From positions 1,532,001-1,596,000 of the forward strand of contig NZ_KV917371.1 in NCBI RefSeq assembly GCF_002019635.1: 64,000 nucleotides of DNA, in the 5' to 3' direction. Origin of the DNA: Metabacillus halosaccharovorans. Lineage in GTDB: Bacteria; Bacillota; Bacilli; Bacillales; Bacillaceae. The position numbers and the translations under genes are program-made. The notes below the pieces were generated by a model. It was not told the DNA's origin. It was given only the letters and a program-made list of their open reading frames with translations, and did no database searches. Shown piece after piece: positions 25,778-34,760 of the stretch (its first letter is position 1; each line of letters begins with the position of its first letter).

Positions 25778-26938
25778 ATGAGCGGTGTCAAGATATGGTG
25801 GTTACGTGCAAAGCGAGATGGGCTTTATCAATTAAATATTTTACGGTCTGTTTTCGACTGGACCGTCATTGTATATCTTTTCATTCCTGCATTAATACTA
25901 GCTGGAATTGCCTATAAATCTTGGTGGGTTTCCATGCCGAGTTGGCTTTCTCCTTTTCCATACGAGCTATTTTTTCTGGTTTGTTTTTTCTTTAGCTGGC
26001 AAGGGGGAATCCGAACGTTTATGGAAGAGGCAGATCAACTTGCTCTCCTTCAGTTTCCTAAAAGCATTTATACAATAAGATATATAGGTGTAATCTATTC
26101 GTGGGGATTGCTTATAGGAAAATGGATAGTGATCTCTTTATGGCTATATCCTTTACTAAATCATTTTCCGGAGCTAGATGCAGTTTATTTTTATTTATAC
26201 GTGATATTCTTTATATGTTTAAATGTGCTTCTTACAACGTATAAGCAAATCATTTATCGTTATGGATTATTGAAAAGAATTCTTATTCATTGCATTGTGT
26301 TTATCATGATTGCTGTATTGGTTTATTTCACTCTATTCAACTTGATCAACTGGTTAATCACCATTATTTCATTCATTTTTATTCTTTATGCCATTTGGCA
26401 AGTGAAAATCTATCAATCTCAATTAGGAACTTTCTATACCGATGTTGAGAAAGAACAGCGAATTAAGGTTAAATATATCTCCTTATTTTTTGCTATTAAC
26501 CCTGAAGTTTATATGCCAAAAGCAAAGAAACAGAAGAAACGTTCATGGGTATTATGGAGAAACTCTACTAGAATATTTCAAGAGCGTACACCGGAAAATG
26601 GCGTTACTGAGCTTTTTATAAAAGCTTCCCTTCGTGATAAATCGAATATATTTCGTTATCTGCAACTTCTCTCTGTTACTACAGTTATTATTTTTGCTGT
26701 GCCCATATGGTTTAAATGGCTGGTGTTTATCGCATTTTACTTTTTCTTTAGTATGTGGATTGGGATGTTATTTCAAGAATTAGTAAAACAAAATCCATAC
26801 CTGTCAATTGATTATGGCAAAGAAGATTATATGTTTAAAGCTAAGAAAAAATGTGAAAATCGATTCGTCTATCCCGCTCTGATTGTTGTGTTCCTTGTAA
26901 CATGTTTATCTACCACCATTTCCAGTATGTTTTTCTAG
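25778..26938 (+). CDS. ythQ: ABC transporter permease YthQ
   Basis: Membrane subunit (386 residues) partnering YthP, with hydrophobic segments clustered at about residues 25-75, 105-215 and 290-385 and a charged cytoplasmic part in the middle (KKQKKRSWVLWRN). EcsB-like permeases have this layout. It starts immediately after ythP. No terminator was clear behind it; the next gene starts 131 bp later. Confidence 0.88.
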   Translation: MSGVKIWWLRAKRDGLYQLNILRSVFDWTVIVYLFIPALILAGIAYKSWWVSMPSWLSPFPYELFFLVCFFFSWQGGIRTFMEEADQLALLQFPKSIYTIRYIGVIYSWGLLIGKWIVISLWLYPLLNHFPELDAVYFYLYVIFFICLNVLLTTYKQIIYRYGLLKRILIHCIVFIMIAVLVYFTLFNLINWLITIISFIFILYAIWQVKIYQSQLGTFYTDVEKEQRIKVKYISLFFAINPEVYMPKAKKQKKRSWVLWRNSTRIFQERTPENGVTELFIKASLRDKSNIFRYLQLLSVTTVIIFAVPIWFKWLVFIAFYFFFSMWIGMLFQELVKQNPYLSIDYGKEDYMFKAKKKCENRFVYPALIVVFLVTCLSTTISSMFF

Positions 26939-27069
26939 TCTCTTTCTTCGTAATTGTCTTCAAGGTGTGCTAGGCTATAATCTATAGACAAAAAGTTTAT
27001 TTGTTTACATACTAAATATCAAATATTTGTATACAATGTAAGGAATGGAACTATCGGAGGGAATATGTA

Positions 27070-27816
27070 TTGATTATTTTAAAGAGTAAACGTGAAATTG
27101 AACTAATGCACAAAGCTGGTCAGCTATTAGCAGATTGTCACAAAGAAATTGCTAAGTTGATAAAGCCGGGTATAACAACGTTGGAAATCGATGCTTTTGT
27201 TGAAAACTACCTGAAAAAGCATGGAGCAACTCCAGAGCAAAAAGGGTACAAAGGTTATGAATATGCAACATGTGCATCCATTAACGATGAAATATGTCAT
27301 GGATTTCCGAGAAAAACTCCTTTAAAGAGCGGAGATATTGTGACCATTGATATGGTTGTGAACCTTAATGGTGCACTGGCAGACTCTGCGTGGTCATATG
27401 CAGTTGGCGACATATCGCCTGAAGCAAGGAGGTTATTGCAAGTAACAGAAGAAGCTTTAAGTAAAGGGATCGAACAATCAGTTGTAGGAAATCGCCTGGG
27501 TGATATTGGACATGCGATTCAATCGTTTGTTGAAGCTGAAGGTTTTTCGGTTGTAAGAGACTTTACCGGTCATGGAATTGGCAGAACTATTCACGAACCG
27601 CCAACAATCCTTCACTATGGAGACGCTAATAAAGGGCAAAGGCTTAAAGAAGGCATGGTCATAACAATAGAACCAATGGTAAACATCGGTGCATGGAAAT
27701 CCAAAATGGACAGTAACGGCTGGACTGCCAGAACAATAGATGGAAAACTCTCTGCACAATATGAACATACAATTGCGATTACGAAAGAAGGACCATTTAT
27801 TTTAACAAAACAGTGA
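27070..27816 (+). CDS. Methionine aminopeptidase, type I
   Basis: Removes N-terminal methionine from new proteins. The 248-residue pita-bread fold protein shows the metal ligands: Asp in VTIDMVVN, Asp in GALADSAWS, His in GHGIGRTIHE, Glu in TIEPMV and Glu in YEHTIAI. The start is TTG at 27070 with GGAGGG 8 nt upstream; an ATG at 27065 meets a stop at once. The housekeeping map gene normally lies in the ribosomal protein region, so this is probably a second copy comparable to YflG. Confidence 0.92.
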   Translation: MIILKSKREIELMHKAGQLLADCHKEIAKLIKPGITTLEIDAFVENYLKKHGATPEQKGYKGYEYATCASINDEICHGFPRKTPLKSGDIVTIDMVVNLNGALADSAWSYAVGDISPEARRLLQVTEEALSKGIEQSVVGNRLGDIGHAIQSFVEAEGFSVVRDFTGHGIGRTIHEPPTILHYGDANKGQRLKEGMVITIEPMVNIGAWKSKMDSNGWTARTIDGKLSAQYEHTIAITKEGPFILTKQ

Positions 27817-27824
27817 TTTTTTCT

Positions 27825-27871
27825 AAAAGGAAAGGGCCAGATCGGATAATACGATCTGGCCCTTTCCTTTT
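27825..27871. terminator. Bidirectional terminator map-like/pbuO
   Basis: Perfect 20-bp stem (27825-27844 with 27852-27871) around a 7-nt loop, with A and T tracts on both sides. Confidence 0.95.
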
Positions 27872-29175
27872 TAATGTCCCCCAATAAAAGCGAGTTGGAT
27901 AAAAAATAAAACCGCAAAGATATAGACAAATATATGAACTTCTTTCCATTTTCCTTTAGCTATTTTCATTAAAGGATATGAAATGAATCCAAGGGCAATA
28001 CCTGTTGCAATACTGGAAGTCAGCGGCATGCTTAATACGACCAGGAATGCAGGAAATGCTTCATCAAGCTCTTTCCAATTGATTTCTGAGATTGCACCCA
28101 TCATTAAGCTCCCAACAATGATTAAAGCAGGGGCTGTAATAGCTGAAAGATTAGACACAGCTCCAATTAAAGGGCTAAAGAAAAGGGTAAGTCCAAACAA
28201 GATGGATACTGTTAAGGTTGTTAAACCAGTACGACCTCCGGCTGCAACTCCTGAAGATGATTCAATATACGCGCTAGTAGGGCTTGTTCCGAACATAGCT
28301 CCAACTGTTGTGGCAGCAGAATCAGCTAAAAGAGCGGTTCTTGCACGAGGAAGTTCATTCCCTTTCATTAAACCGGCTTGTTGGGCAACACCAATCATTG
28401 TGCCTGTCGTATCAAATATTGTTACGAGTAAGAAGGAAAAAACAACAGCATATAAACCATGTGAGATCACGTCTGTTAAAGCTGTAAAAGGATTTGTAAC
28501 AATAAGACCTTCCGGTAAGCTGGGGAATGATACAAAACCTTGTTCAAATGAAAGCTGCCCGGTGAAGAAAGCAATGACTGCTGTGATGACCATACCAATA
28601 AACAATGCTCCATGAACATTTAAACTCATCAATACCAATGTAACAGCAAGTCCGATTAAGGCTAATACAACGGATGGTGAGTGTAGGTCTCCTAATGCAA
28701 CTAAATTGTTAGGATCTGACGTAACAATACCAGTTAATCGCAGTCCAATAAAGGCAATAAAAAGACCGATACCAGCTGTAATTCCGTGTTTTAAATTATT
28801 AGGAATTGCTTCAATCAGTTTTTTGCGAAATGGTGTTAAAGACAAGATGACAAAGATAATACCTGCCACAAAAACAGCTGAAAATGCAGTCGTGTATGTA
28901 ATGTTTTCATTAGCACCAACGACAGAATAAGCAAAGTATGCATTTAATCCCATTCCGGGAGCAATAGCGATTGGATAGTTTGCAGACAGGGCCATCCATA
29001 AAGTTCCGACAATCGTTGCAATAATTGTTGCTGTAAAGACTTGGTCAAAAGGAACTCCGGCGTCTGCCAATACAATCGGGTTGACAACAACAATATAAAC
29101 CATTGTTAAAAAAGTAGTAATTCCTGCAATAATCTCAGTTCGTGCGTTCGTTTTGTTTTCTGATAACTTAAACAT
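27871..29175 (-). CDS. pbuO: Guanine/hypoxanthine permease PbuO
   Basis: NCS2-type (AzgA-like) purine:H+ symporter of 434 residues with about 12-13 membrane segments, matching B. subtilis PbuO (YtiP). Family markers are APGMGLNAYFAYSVV, FDTTGTMIGVAQQAGL and GTSPTSAYIESSSGVAAGGRTGL. I chose the ATG at 29173-29175 (MFKLSENKTNARTEIIAGI) with GGAGG just upstream; the frame is open to 29199, but that would cover the operator. PurR-type boxes overlap the promoter. Confidence 0.93.
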   Translation of the reverse strand: MFKLSENKTNARTEIIAGITTFLTMVYIVVVNPIVLADAGVPFDQVFTATIIATIVGTLWMALSANYPIAIAPGMGLNAYFAYSVVGANENITYTTAFSAVFVAGIIFVILSLTPFRKKLIEAIPNNLKHGITAGIGLFIAFIGLRLTGIVTSDPNNLVALGDLHSPSVVLALIGLAVTLVLMSLNVHGALFIGMVITAVIAFFTGQLSFEQGFVSFPSLPEGLIVTNPFTALTDVISHGLYAVVFSFLLVTIFDTTGTMIGVAQQAGLMKGNELPRARTALLADSAATTVGAMFGTSPTSAYIESSSGVAAGGRTGLTTLTVSILFGLTLFFSPLIGAVSNLSAITAPALIIVGSLMMGAISEINWKELDEAFPAFLVVLSMPLTSSIATGIALGFISYPLMKIAKGKWKEVHIFVYIFAVLFFIQLAFIGGH

Positions 29176-29188
29176 ATGTACCTCCGGG

Positions 29189-29245
29189 TTTACGAACATT
29201 TTTCAAAACATCTTATATATTATTCGTTTTTTGTCTATATTGCAA
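29189..29245 (-). promoter_or_regulatory. pbuO promoter with paired PurR boxes
   Basis: On the minus strand, -35 TTGCAA (29240-29245) and -10 TAATAT (29217-29222) are 17 bp apart. Two inverted PurBox-like 12-mers flank and overlap the -10: TTTACGAACATT (29189-29200) and, inverted, ATTATTCGTTTT (29219-29230), 18 bp apart. B. subtilis PurR uses inverted CGAA...TTCG boxes at similar spacing, and pbuO belongs to its regulon there. One box has A instead of G next to TTCG. Confidence 0.6.
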
Positions 29246-29389
29246 TAGTTTTCTCTTCTTTTTGCATTTCTATGATATTTAAGTGAAAATAGATAGAAAC
29301 TACTCATGAGATGGTTTTATTCACCTAGGAGTGCACACACATGTTAGTATGTTAGTAGAACATTTATATCATTTGCAGGAGGTTAACAA

Positions 29390-30790
29390 ATGGATTGGAA
29401 GAAAGAAGTAGAAAATCGAAAAGATGATCTCATAAAAGATACACAAGCATTTCTGAGAATAAAAAGCGTACTTGATGAAGAAACAAAATCAGCAGAAGCT
29501 CCATTTGGTGATGGAATTAACGAAGCTTTCTTGCATTTGCTCGAACTTGGTGAAGCATCAGGATTTACAGTGAAGAATGTGGATGGATATGCCGGTCATA
29601 TTGAGTTATCAGGTACTTCAGAAGAAATTGTCGGGATATTATGTCATGTAGATGTAGTACCTGAAGGTGATGGATGGACAAGTGATCCATATCATGCAGA
29701 AATCCGTGACGGTAAAATTTTTGCAAGAGGAGCAATGGATGATAAAGGACCGACAATAGCTGCCTTCTACGCAATGAAAATAGTGAAAGAACTTAACTTA
29801 CCCTTAACGAAGAATGTCCGGATGATTATTGGTACAGATGAAGAAAGTGAATGGCGTTGTGTTGATCATTATTTTAAACATGAAAAAATGCCTGAGCTTG
29901 GATTTGCCCCTGATGCAGATTTTCCTATAATCCACGCTGAAAAAGGTATTATTGACTTAACAATAAAACAACAACAAGTTGAAAAAGAACAGCGAACGTC
30001 GGAATTAACTCTTGGATCTTTTCAGTCCGGAAGAAGATATAATATGGTTCCTGATTATGCGGAAGCAGTATTAAAAGGGGAAGAGAATCTGGCAAAGGTT
30101 GAAATATTATTTGCCGAATTCTTAAGTGACAATGAAGTGAAAGGGCAACATCATCTTGAAGCTGACTCATTAAAACTTTCAATTGAAGGTGTTTCTGCTC
30201 ATGCAATGGAACCGAATAATGGGAAAAACGCTGGAATTATATTAGCGGCATTTTTACATAAGTTGGAACTTGATCAAAAAGCACATCATTTTGTGAGCAC
30301 GATTGTAGATAAATTTGAAAGTGACACTCGAGGAAATAAACTAAACATAGCGTTTAAAGATGAGATTAGTGGTGAGCTAACGTTAAATGTTGGGATCATC
30401 TCTTATCAGGAAGAAAGACTTGGACAAATCGGAATAAATATTCGTTATCCGGTGACAGGTAATTCTGAACAAATAAAAGAAAAAATGTTACAGATAATTG
30501 GTTTTGAGCTGCAATCATTTGATGATTCTAAGCCTCATCATGTTGAGAAAAATCATCCACTCATTCAAGCACTCCAAAAAGTATATGAAGAGCAAACAGG
30601 TGATCACGCTGAATTAATTGCAATAGGCGGAGGAACATATGCAAGGTCATTAGAGGCAGGAGTTGCTTTTGGACCTTTATTTCCGGGTCGACCGGATGTC
30701 GCCCATCAAAAGGATGAATACATTGAGATTGAAGATCTTTTAAAAGCAACAGCGATTTATGCTCAAGCTATTTATGAATTAGCAAAATAA
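29390..30790 (+). CDS. pepV: M20-family dipeptidase PepV
   Basis: Cytoplasmic zinc dipeptidase of 466 residues (B. subtilis YtjP). Metal-site motifs are GILCHVDVVPEGDGW, GAMDDKGPT and GTDEESEWRC with the catalytic Glu pair; the final ligand His is in RPDVAHQKDE. The lid/dimer domain occupies roughly residues 185-380, as in PepV. GCAGGAGG lies before the ATG. It likely recycles peptides for amino acids; YtkP, a cysteine-synthase-like protein, converges behind it. Confidence 0.93.
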   Translation: MDWKKEVENRKDDLIKDTQAFLRIKSVLDEETKSAEAPFGDGINEAFLHLLELGEASGFTVKNVDGYAGHIELSGTSEEIVGILCHVDVVPEGDGWTSDPYHAEIRDGKIFARGAMDDKGPTIAAFYAMKIVKELNLPLTKNVRMIIGTDEESEWRCVDHYFKHEKMPELGFAPDADFPIIHAEKGIIDLTIKQQQVEKEQRTSELTLGSFQSGRRYNMVPDYAEAVLKGEENLAKVEILFAEFLSDNEVKGQHHLEADSLKLSIEGVSAHAMEPNNGKNAGIILAAFLHKLELDQKAHHFVSTIVDKFESDTRGNKLNIAFKDEISGELTLNVGIISYQEERLGQIGINIRYPVTGNSEQIKEKMLQIIGFELQSFDDSKPHHVEKNHPLIQALQKVYEEQTGDHAELIAIGGGTYARSLEAGVAFGPLFPGRPDVAHQKDEYIEIEDLLKATAIYAQAIYELAK

Positions 30791-30795
30791 GAGAA

Positions 30796-30830
30796 AGAAA
30801 AAAGATGATTTTTATGATCATCTTTTTTCT
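30796..30830. terminator. Bidirectional terminator pepV/ytkP
   Basis: Fourteen-bp perfect stem (30796-30809 with 30817-30830), A-rich on the left and T-rich on the right. Confidence 0.9.
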
Positions 30831-30841
30831 TGGAAATTTAA

Positions 30842-31768
30842 TTAAACAAACACATCACTAGACAAATAACGTTCGCCTGTATCACATGTAATACAAACAA
30901 TAACATCCTCAGGAGTTAAGCGCTTGGCAACTTCAATTGCTGCGAAGCAAGCTGCACCTGATGATGGACCGACTAATAATCCTTCCTCACTTGCCAGTCT
31001 TCTAGTGATATCGTACGCTTGTTTATCTTCAATTTTAAATATTTCATCATAAACCTGTTGATTTAAAATAGGAGGGATAAAACCGGGGCTTGTCCCAACT
31101 AATTTATGATTTCCGGGTTTTCCTCCAGAAAGGACAGGGGATCCTGCTGGTTCAACTACATGAACCGTTAAATTTTTATAATGTTCCTTTAGTGCTTCAC
31201 CTGTGCCTGTAATCGTCCCACCGGTTCCTGCTGTTGCAACAAAAGCTGAAAGCGGCTTTCCAATCTCGTCCATTGCTTCTATAATTTCTCTTGCAGTTGT
31301 ATGTCTATGTGCATCAGGGTTAGCAGGGTTATCGAATTGCATCGGTATAAAAGAATTTGGTATTTCCTTTGCTAGTTGTTCCGCCTTTTTAATTGAACCG
31401 GGCATTCTTTCGGCACCAGGTGTTAAGACAACCTCTGCTCCATAAGCTTTTAGTAAATTAATTCGCTCCTTAGTCATTGTATCAGGCATGACAAGTATAG
31501 CTTTATATCCACGTGCTGCTGCGTTCATAGCAATTCCAATTCCTGTATTGCCGCTGGTTGGTTCAATAATGGTTGAGTTAGGTTTTAATAAACCTTTACG
31601 TTCAGCTTCTACAATCATATTGAAAGCAGCCCGATCCTTTACACTTCCACTTGGATTGAAAAACTCCAACTTTAAGTAAATGGCTGCCCCTCCCTTTGGA
31701 TTCACTTTATTTAATTTTACCAATGGGGTATTCCCTATAAGTTCAGACATATTTTGAACAACTTTCAC
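30842..31768 (-). CDS. ytkP: Cysteine synthase family protein YtkP
   Basis: PLP-dependent beta-replacement enzyme of about 308 residues. The PLP lysine is in PSGSVKDRAA, the substrate loop is PTSGNTGIG, the phosphate loop is GTGGTITGTG, and the C-terminal PSSGAA is present. It belongs to the CysK/CysM fold; B. subtilis YtkP is an uncharacterised paralogue of CysK, so O-acetylserine sulfhydrylase activity is likely but unproven. Start is uncertain: GTG at 31777 abuts the AAAGGA ribosome site, so GTG at 31768 is preferred. It stands alone. Confidence 0.87.
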   Translation of the reverse strand: MKVVQNMSELIGNTPLVKLNKVNPKGGAAIYLKLEFFNPSGSVKDRAAFNMIVEAERKGLLKPNSTIIEPTSGNTGIGIAMNAAARGYKAILVMPDTMTKERINLLKAYGAEVVLTPGAERMPGSIKKAEQLAKEIPNSFIPMQFDNPANPDAHRHTTAREIIEAMDEIGKPLSAFVATAGTGGTITGTGEALKEHYKNLTVHVVEPAGSPVLSGGKPGNHKLVGTSPGFIPPILNQQVYDEIFKIEDKQAYDITRRLASEEGLLVGPSSGAACFAAIEVAKRLTPEDVIVCITCDTGERYLSSDVFV

Positions 31769-32018
31769 GTCAATCACTTTCCTTTCGGTAGTATCTCAGT
31801 TATGTGTTTGTGATTTAATGGTTAAGAGGATTGATAAAATTATAACGTAACTGAAAAAAATATCACAATAATAGGTTTAGCTTATATGAAATGATTAAAC
31901 TATATCCTTTTAATAGGAGACATTGTGGGATAGAATAAAGAAATATACTCAGTCTGAATCGTTGGCAAATAATGAAATAGCAAACTTAGTGCATATTAAA
32001 TCTTCTTGGAGGGCTACA

Positions 32019-32585
32019 ATGAAGAAACATTATTTTCTCGCGGTACCTATTGAAGAAAAGCAAAGAATGATACTTCAAAACTGGATACATAATCATAAAT
32101 CATCACTACCTTTTAAGTCATGGGTTCATCCTGAAGATTATCATATTACCCTTGCTTTTTTAGGAGATATTGAACAACATAGCAATTTAATTGAGTTAAC
32201 AAAAAGAGTTAATGAAACATTGAAAAATGATCAACAGTTTGAGATTTCGCTAAAAGGGATTGATGTTTTTGGCAAAGCAGAATCACCAAGAATCCTTTGG
32301 GCAGGTGTAGAGCATTCTGCATCACTAAATTATTTGCAAACACGAATTGTAAAGGCGTGTGAAGAAACAGGTTTTCAACTTGACCGTAAACCATTTCGTC
32401 CTCATATCACACTGGCTAGAAAATGGAATTCTGTCCAACCCTTTATAAAATTTGCAAGGCTGGACGAAGTGTTTAATGATCAACCATCACCAAGCCTTGT
32501 ATCGTCAATACATTTATATCAAACAAACCTTGATCAAATTCCTAAATATGAAGCGATTAATATCTTTCCTTTAAAACGGAAATAA
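32019..32585 (+). CDS. thpR: RNA 2',3'-cyclic phosphodiesterase (ThpR/YtlP)
   Basis: Two-histidine (2H) phosphoesterase of 188 residues that opens 2',3'-cyclic phosphates to 2'-phosphates. Both H-x-T-L motifs are seen: DYHITLAFLGD (about residues 43-53) and RPHITLARKW (about 126-135). The ATG at 32019 has TGGAGGG 7 nt upstream; the frame extends upstream without a ribosome site. The physiological RNA target is unknown for the family. Confidence 0.92.
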   Translation: MKKHYFLAVPIEEKQRMILQNWIHNHKSSLPFKSWVHPEDYHITLAFLGDIEQHSNLIELTKRVNETLKNDQQFEISLKGIDVFGKAESPRILWAGVEHSASLNYLQTRIVKACEETGFQLDRKPFRPHITLARKWNSVQPFIKFARLDEVFNDQPSPSLVSSIHLYQTNLDQIPKYEAINIFPLKRK

Positions 32586-32628
32586 GGTTATCCTTTGAAA
32601 CTGCTGTTTTGGGGGGAGAGAGGCAGAA

Positions 32629-33018
32629 ATGTTGAAATATGTTTATTTTATTCTACAAATTGCTCTTTTATATATAATTTTTTTTATAGGTGAATGGATT
32701 CAACTGATTACCCACATGCCAATACCAGGAAGTATTATTGGAATGATCATATTGTTTTTAGCGCTAATCTTTAAGGTTATCAGACGGGAATGGATTTCTT
32801 TGGGAAGTAATTTCCTTTTAAACAATCTTCCACTTCTCTTTGTTCCTGCTACCGTAGGGATCATTGATTATCTTGAATTATTTAGTGGCTATGGATTTCT
32901 CAGCTTGATCATCTCTTTTGTCAGTACAATGGTTGTTTTCATTGCTTCATCAATCATAAGTGAAAAGTTGTTGAAAAATGAGAAGAGGCTCTTAAACAAT
33001 AAGGAGTTACATTTATGA
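32629..33018 (+). CDS. lrgA: LrgA/CidA-family holin-like protein
   Basis: Small membrane protein of 129 residues with four hydrophobic segments and the family motif MPIPGSIIGMIILFLAL. It is thought to form or modulate membrane pores controlling murein hydrolase release or pyruvate uptake. GGGGGAGAGAGG lies upstream. The stop overlaps the lrgB start (ATGA). No LytSR-type regulator is adjacent. Confidence 0.9.
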   Translation: MLKYVYFILQIALLYIIFFIGEWIQLITHMPIPGSIIGMIILFLALIFKVIRREWISLGSNFLLNNLPLLFVPATVGIIDYLELFSGYGFLSLIISFVSTMVVFIASSIISEKLLKNEKRLLNNKELHL

Positions 33019-33704
33019 GTTGGATCATATATGCTGTCGGATTTATTTTTCTAACAGTTCTCGTTTTTTTCTTAATGAAAAAACTTTACCAGCGTTTTTC
33101 ATATCCTGTTTTTGTTCCAATATTTACAACAAGCCTGCTCATTGTTTGTTTTTTATTGCTTTTTAATATTTCTTATCATACATATATGAGTGGAGGAGAA
33201 TGGATTGCAAAACTTTTAGGACCTGCTGTAGTGGCATTAGCCATTCCATTGTTTGATCACCGTGAGATGTTAAAAAAATATTTTTTTACTATCGTGTTCA
33301 GTGTTTGTATTGGGGCTATTATCGGCATTTCCAGTGGACTGGCATTAGGGGTTATTTTTCAGTTAGATCAAAATCTGCTCCTTTCGATTGCACCAAAATC
33401 AGTTACCACACCGATAGCAATGGATATTAGTGAGCTGAGTGGAGGAACTCCAACACTGACCGCAGTGTATGTGATGATAGCGGGGATTTCTGGTGCAATG
33501 TTTGGACATTTTGGCATGAACCTCTTTAAGGTGAAAAACCCAATAGCAAAGGGAATTGGATTTGGCACCGCATCACATGGGATTGGTACAGCAAAAGCTT
33601 TAGAAATAGGTAGTTTAGAAGGGGCAATTAGCTCAATATCTATGACATTAAGTGCGATCATGACCAGCATCTTTTGTCCGATCATTATATCTATTATTTT
33701 TTAG
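33015..33704 (+). CDS. lrgB: LrgB-family membrane protein
   Basis: Partner of LrgA: 229 residues, about 7-8 membrane segments. Family motifs are LGPAVVALAIPLF, PKSVTTPIAMDISELSGG and GTASHGIGTAKALEIG. It overlaps lrgA by four bases, so the two are translated together. The sequence continues into ytlQ with little space, suggesting one transcript. Confidence 0.92.
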   Translation: MSWIIYAVGFIFLTVLVFFLMKKLYQRFSYPVFVPIFTTSLLIVCFLLLFNISYHTYMSGGEWIAKLLGPAVVALAIPLFDHREMLKKYFFTIVFSVCIGAIIGISSGLALGVIFQLDQNLLLSIAPKSVTTPIAMDISELSGGTPTLTAVYVMIAGISGAMFGHFGMNLFKVKNPIAKGIGFGTASHGIGTAKALEIGSLEGAISSISMTLSAIMTSIFCPIIISIIF

Positions 33705-33733
33705 GTCATGTTTTAAGAGGAGTTGGAAAGCAT

Positions 33734-34687
33734 TTGGCGCAAATTATTAAACTTTATGACTATATTTCACGCTATGAAATAGATGCTTATCGGTATCCTA
33801 GTCAGTTTATACGGTTAAAACGTCAGCAATGGAACAAGGTTTCACATGCGTGGGAACATAACATGTTTCACACTGTCATGAAGGTAAGTGAACAACCAAT
33901 TAATACAGTGGAAGAACCGAAGGGAAGATTCATTGAAAAAATTAAAAATCGATTGTCGAAGCACGAAGAGCCACCAAAGGAAGCTAAGCCATTAATTAGG
34001 GATGCTGTTTTGGATGATGATGAATTGCAATTTGCATTTACCACCGTTCCTAGAACAAAGGAAGATTTAAAGCACTTATTTTTAGATTATATTTTTCGAT
34101 TTCAAGTTCGCTGGGCAAGTTCAACAATACGCGAGAAGTCGTCTGTAGACCTGGCAATATATCGAGATCAATTATTACAATACTTTGCTAAACGACTCCC
34201 GGATCATTATTTGTTCCTTTATCGACCGATTTTTAAATTAAAAAATGCACCTGTAGAATTAGACATCATTTTAATTGGTACAACAGAGATATACTGTATC
34301 ACGATTGTTGAACAACAAAACGATACAGTTTTTATAGGCTCAAAAGAAAATTTCTGGCTTGCTCGTAAAGGGGAGGATCAAAAAAAATTCCTCAATCCGC
34401 TGCTTAGCTTAAATCGAACAGGTACGATTGTTCAAAAGCTGATTACGTCAAACAACATTGATCTTTCTGTCAAAAAAATGGTGATCAGTCGAAATGGATA
34501 TATCGACTATCCCTTTGTTCCATATGATATTTCAATCTTAGATAAAAGATCATATAACGAGTGGTTCCAGCGGCTGAGACAGACTTCTGCTCCATTAAAA
34601 CATACACAATTAAAAGGAGCCCAAGTACTTCTTTCACACTGCGTAACAAACTCCTATTATCGTAAGGAGTGGAATGACACTCCTTAG
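33734..34687 (+). CDS. ytlQ: NERD-like domain protein YtlQ
   Basis: A 317-residue protein without membrane segments. The central part (about residues 155-245: VELDIILIGTTEIYCITIVEQ, then FWLARKGEDQKKFLNPLLSLNRT) resembles the nuclease-related NERD domain of YtlQ, though the usual Asp/Lys nuclease residues are only loosely recognisable. The start is uncertain: the frame opens at TTG 33674 inside lrgB, while TTG 33734 has AGAGGAG about 11 nt upstream and gives LAQIIKLYDYISRYEID. Function is unknown. Confidence 0.72.
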   Translation: MAQIIKLYDYISRYEIDAYRYPSQFIRLKRQQWNKVSHAWEHNMFHTVMKVSEQPINTVEEPKGRFIEKIKNRLSKHEEPPKEAKPLIRDAVLDDDELQFAFTTVPRTKEDLKHLFLDYIFRFQVRWASSTIREKSSVDLAIYRDQLLQYFAKRLPDHYLFLYRPIFKLKNAPVELDIILIGTTEIYCITIVEQQNDTVFIGSKENFWLARKGEDQKKFLNPLLSLNRTGTIVQKLITSNNIDLSVKKMVISRNGYIDYPFVPYDISILDKRSYNEWFQRLRQTSAPLKHTQLKGAQVLLSHCVTNSYYRKEWNDTP

Positions 34688-34760
34688 ATGAAGTTAGATA
34701 TAAGACATGAACACATACATAAACGAGTACATAAACTAAGATAAAGATGGAGTTATAAGG

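Noticed and set aside
27983-28615. 210-codon plus-strand frame opposite pbuO
   Set aside because: A shadow of the pbuO coding strand: no ribosome site, and pbuO is a clear full-length permease.
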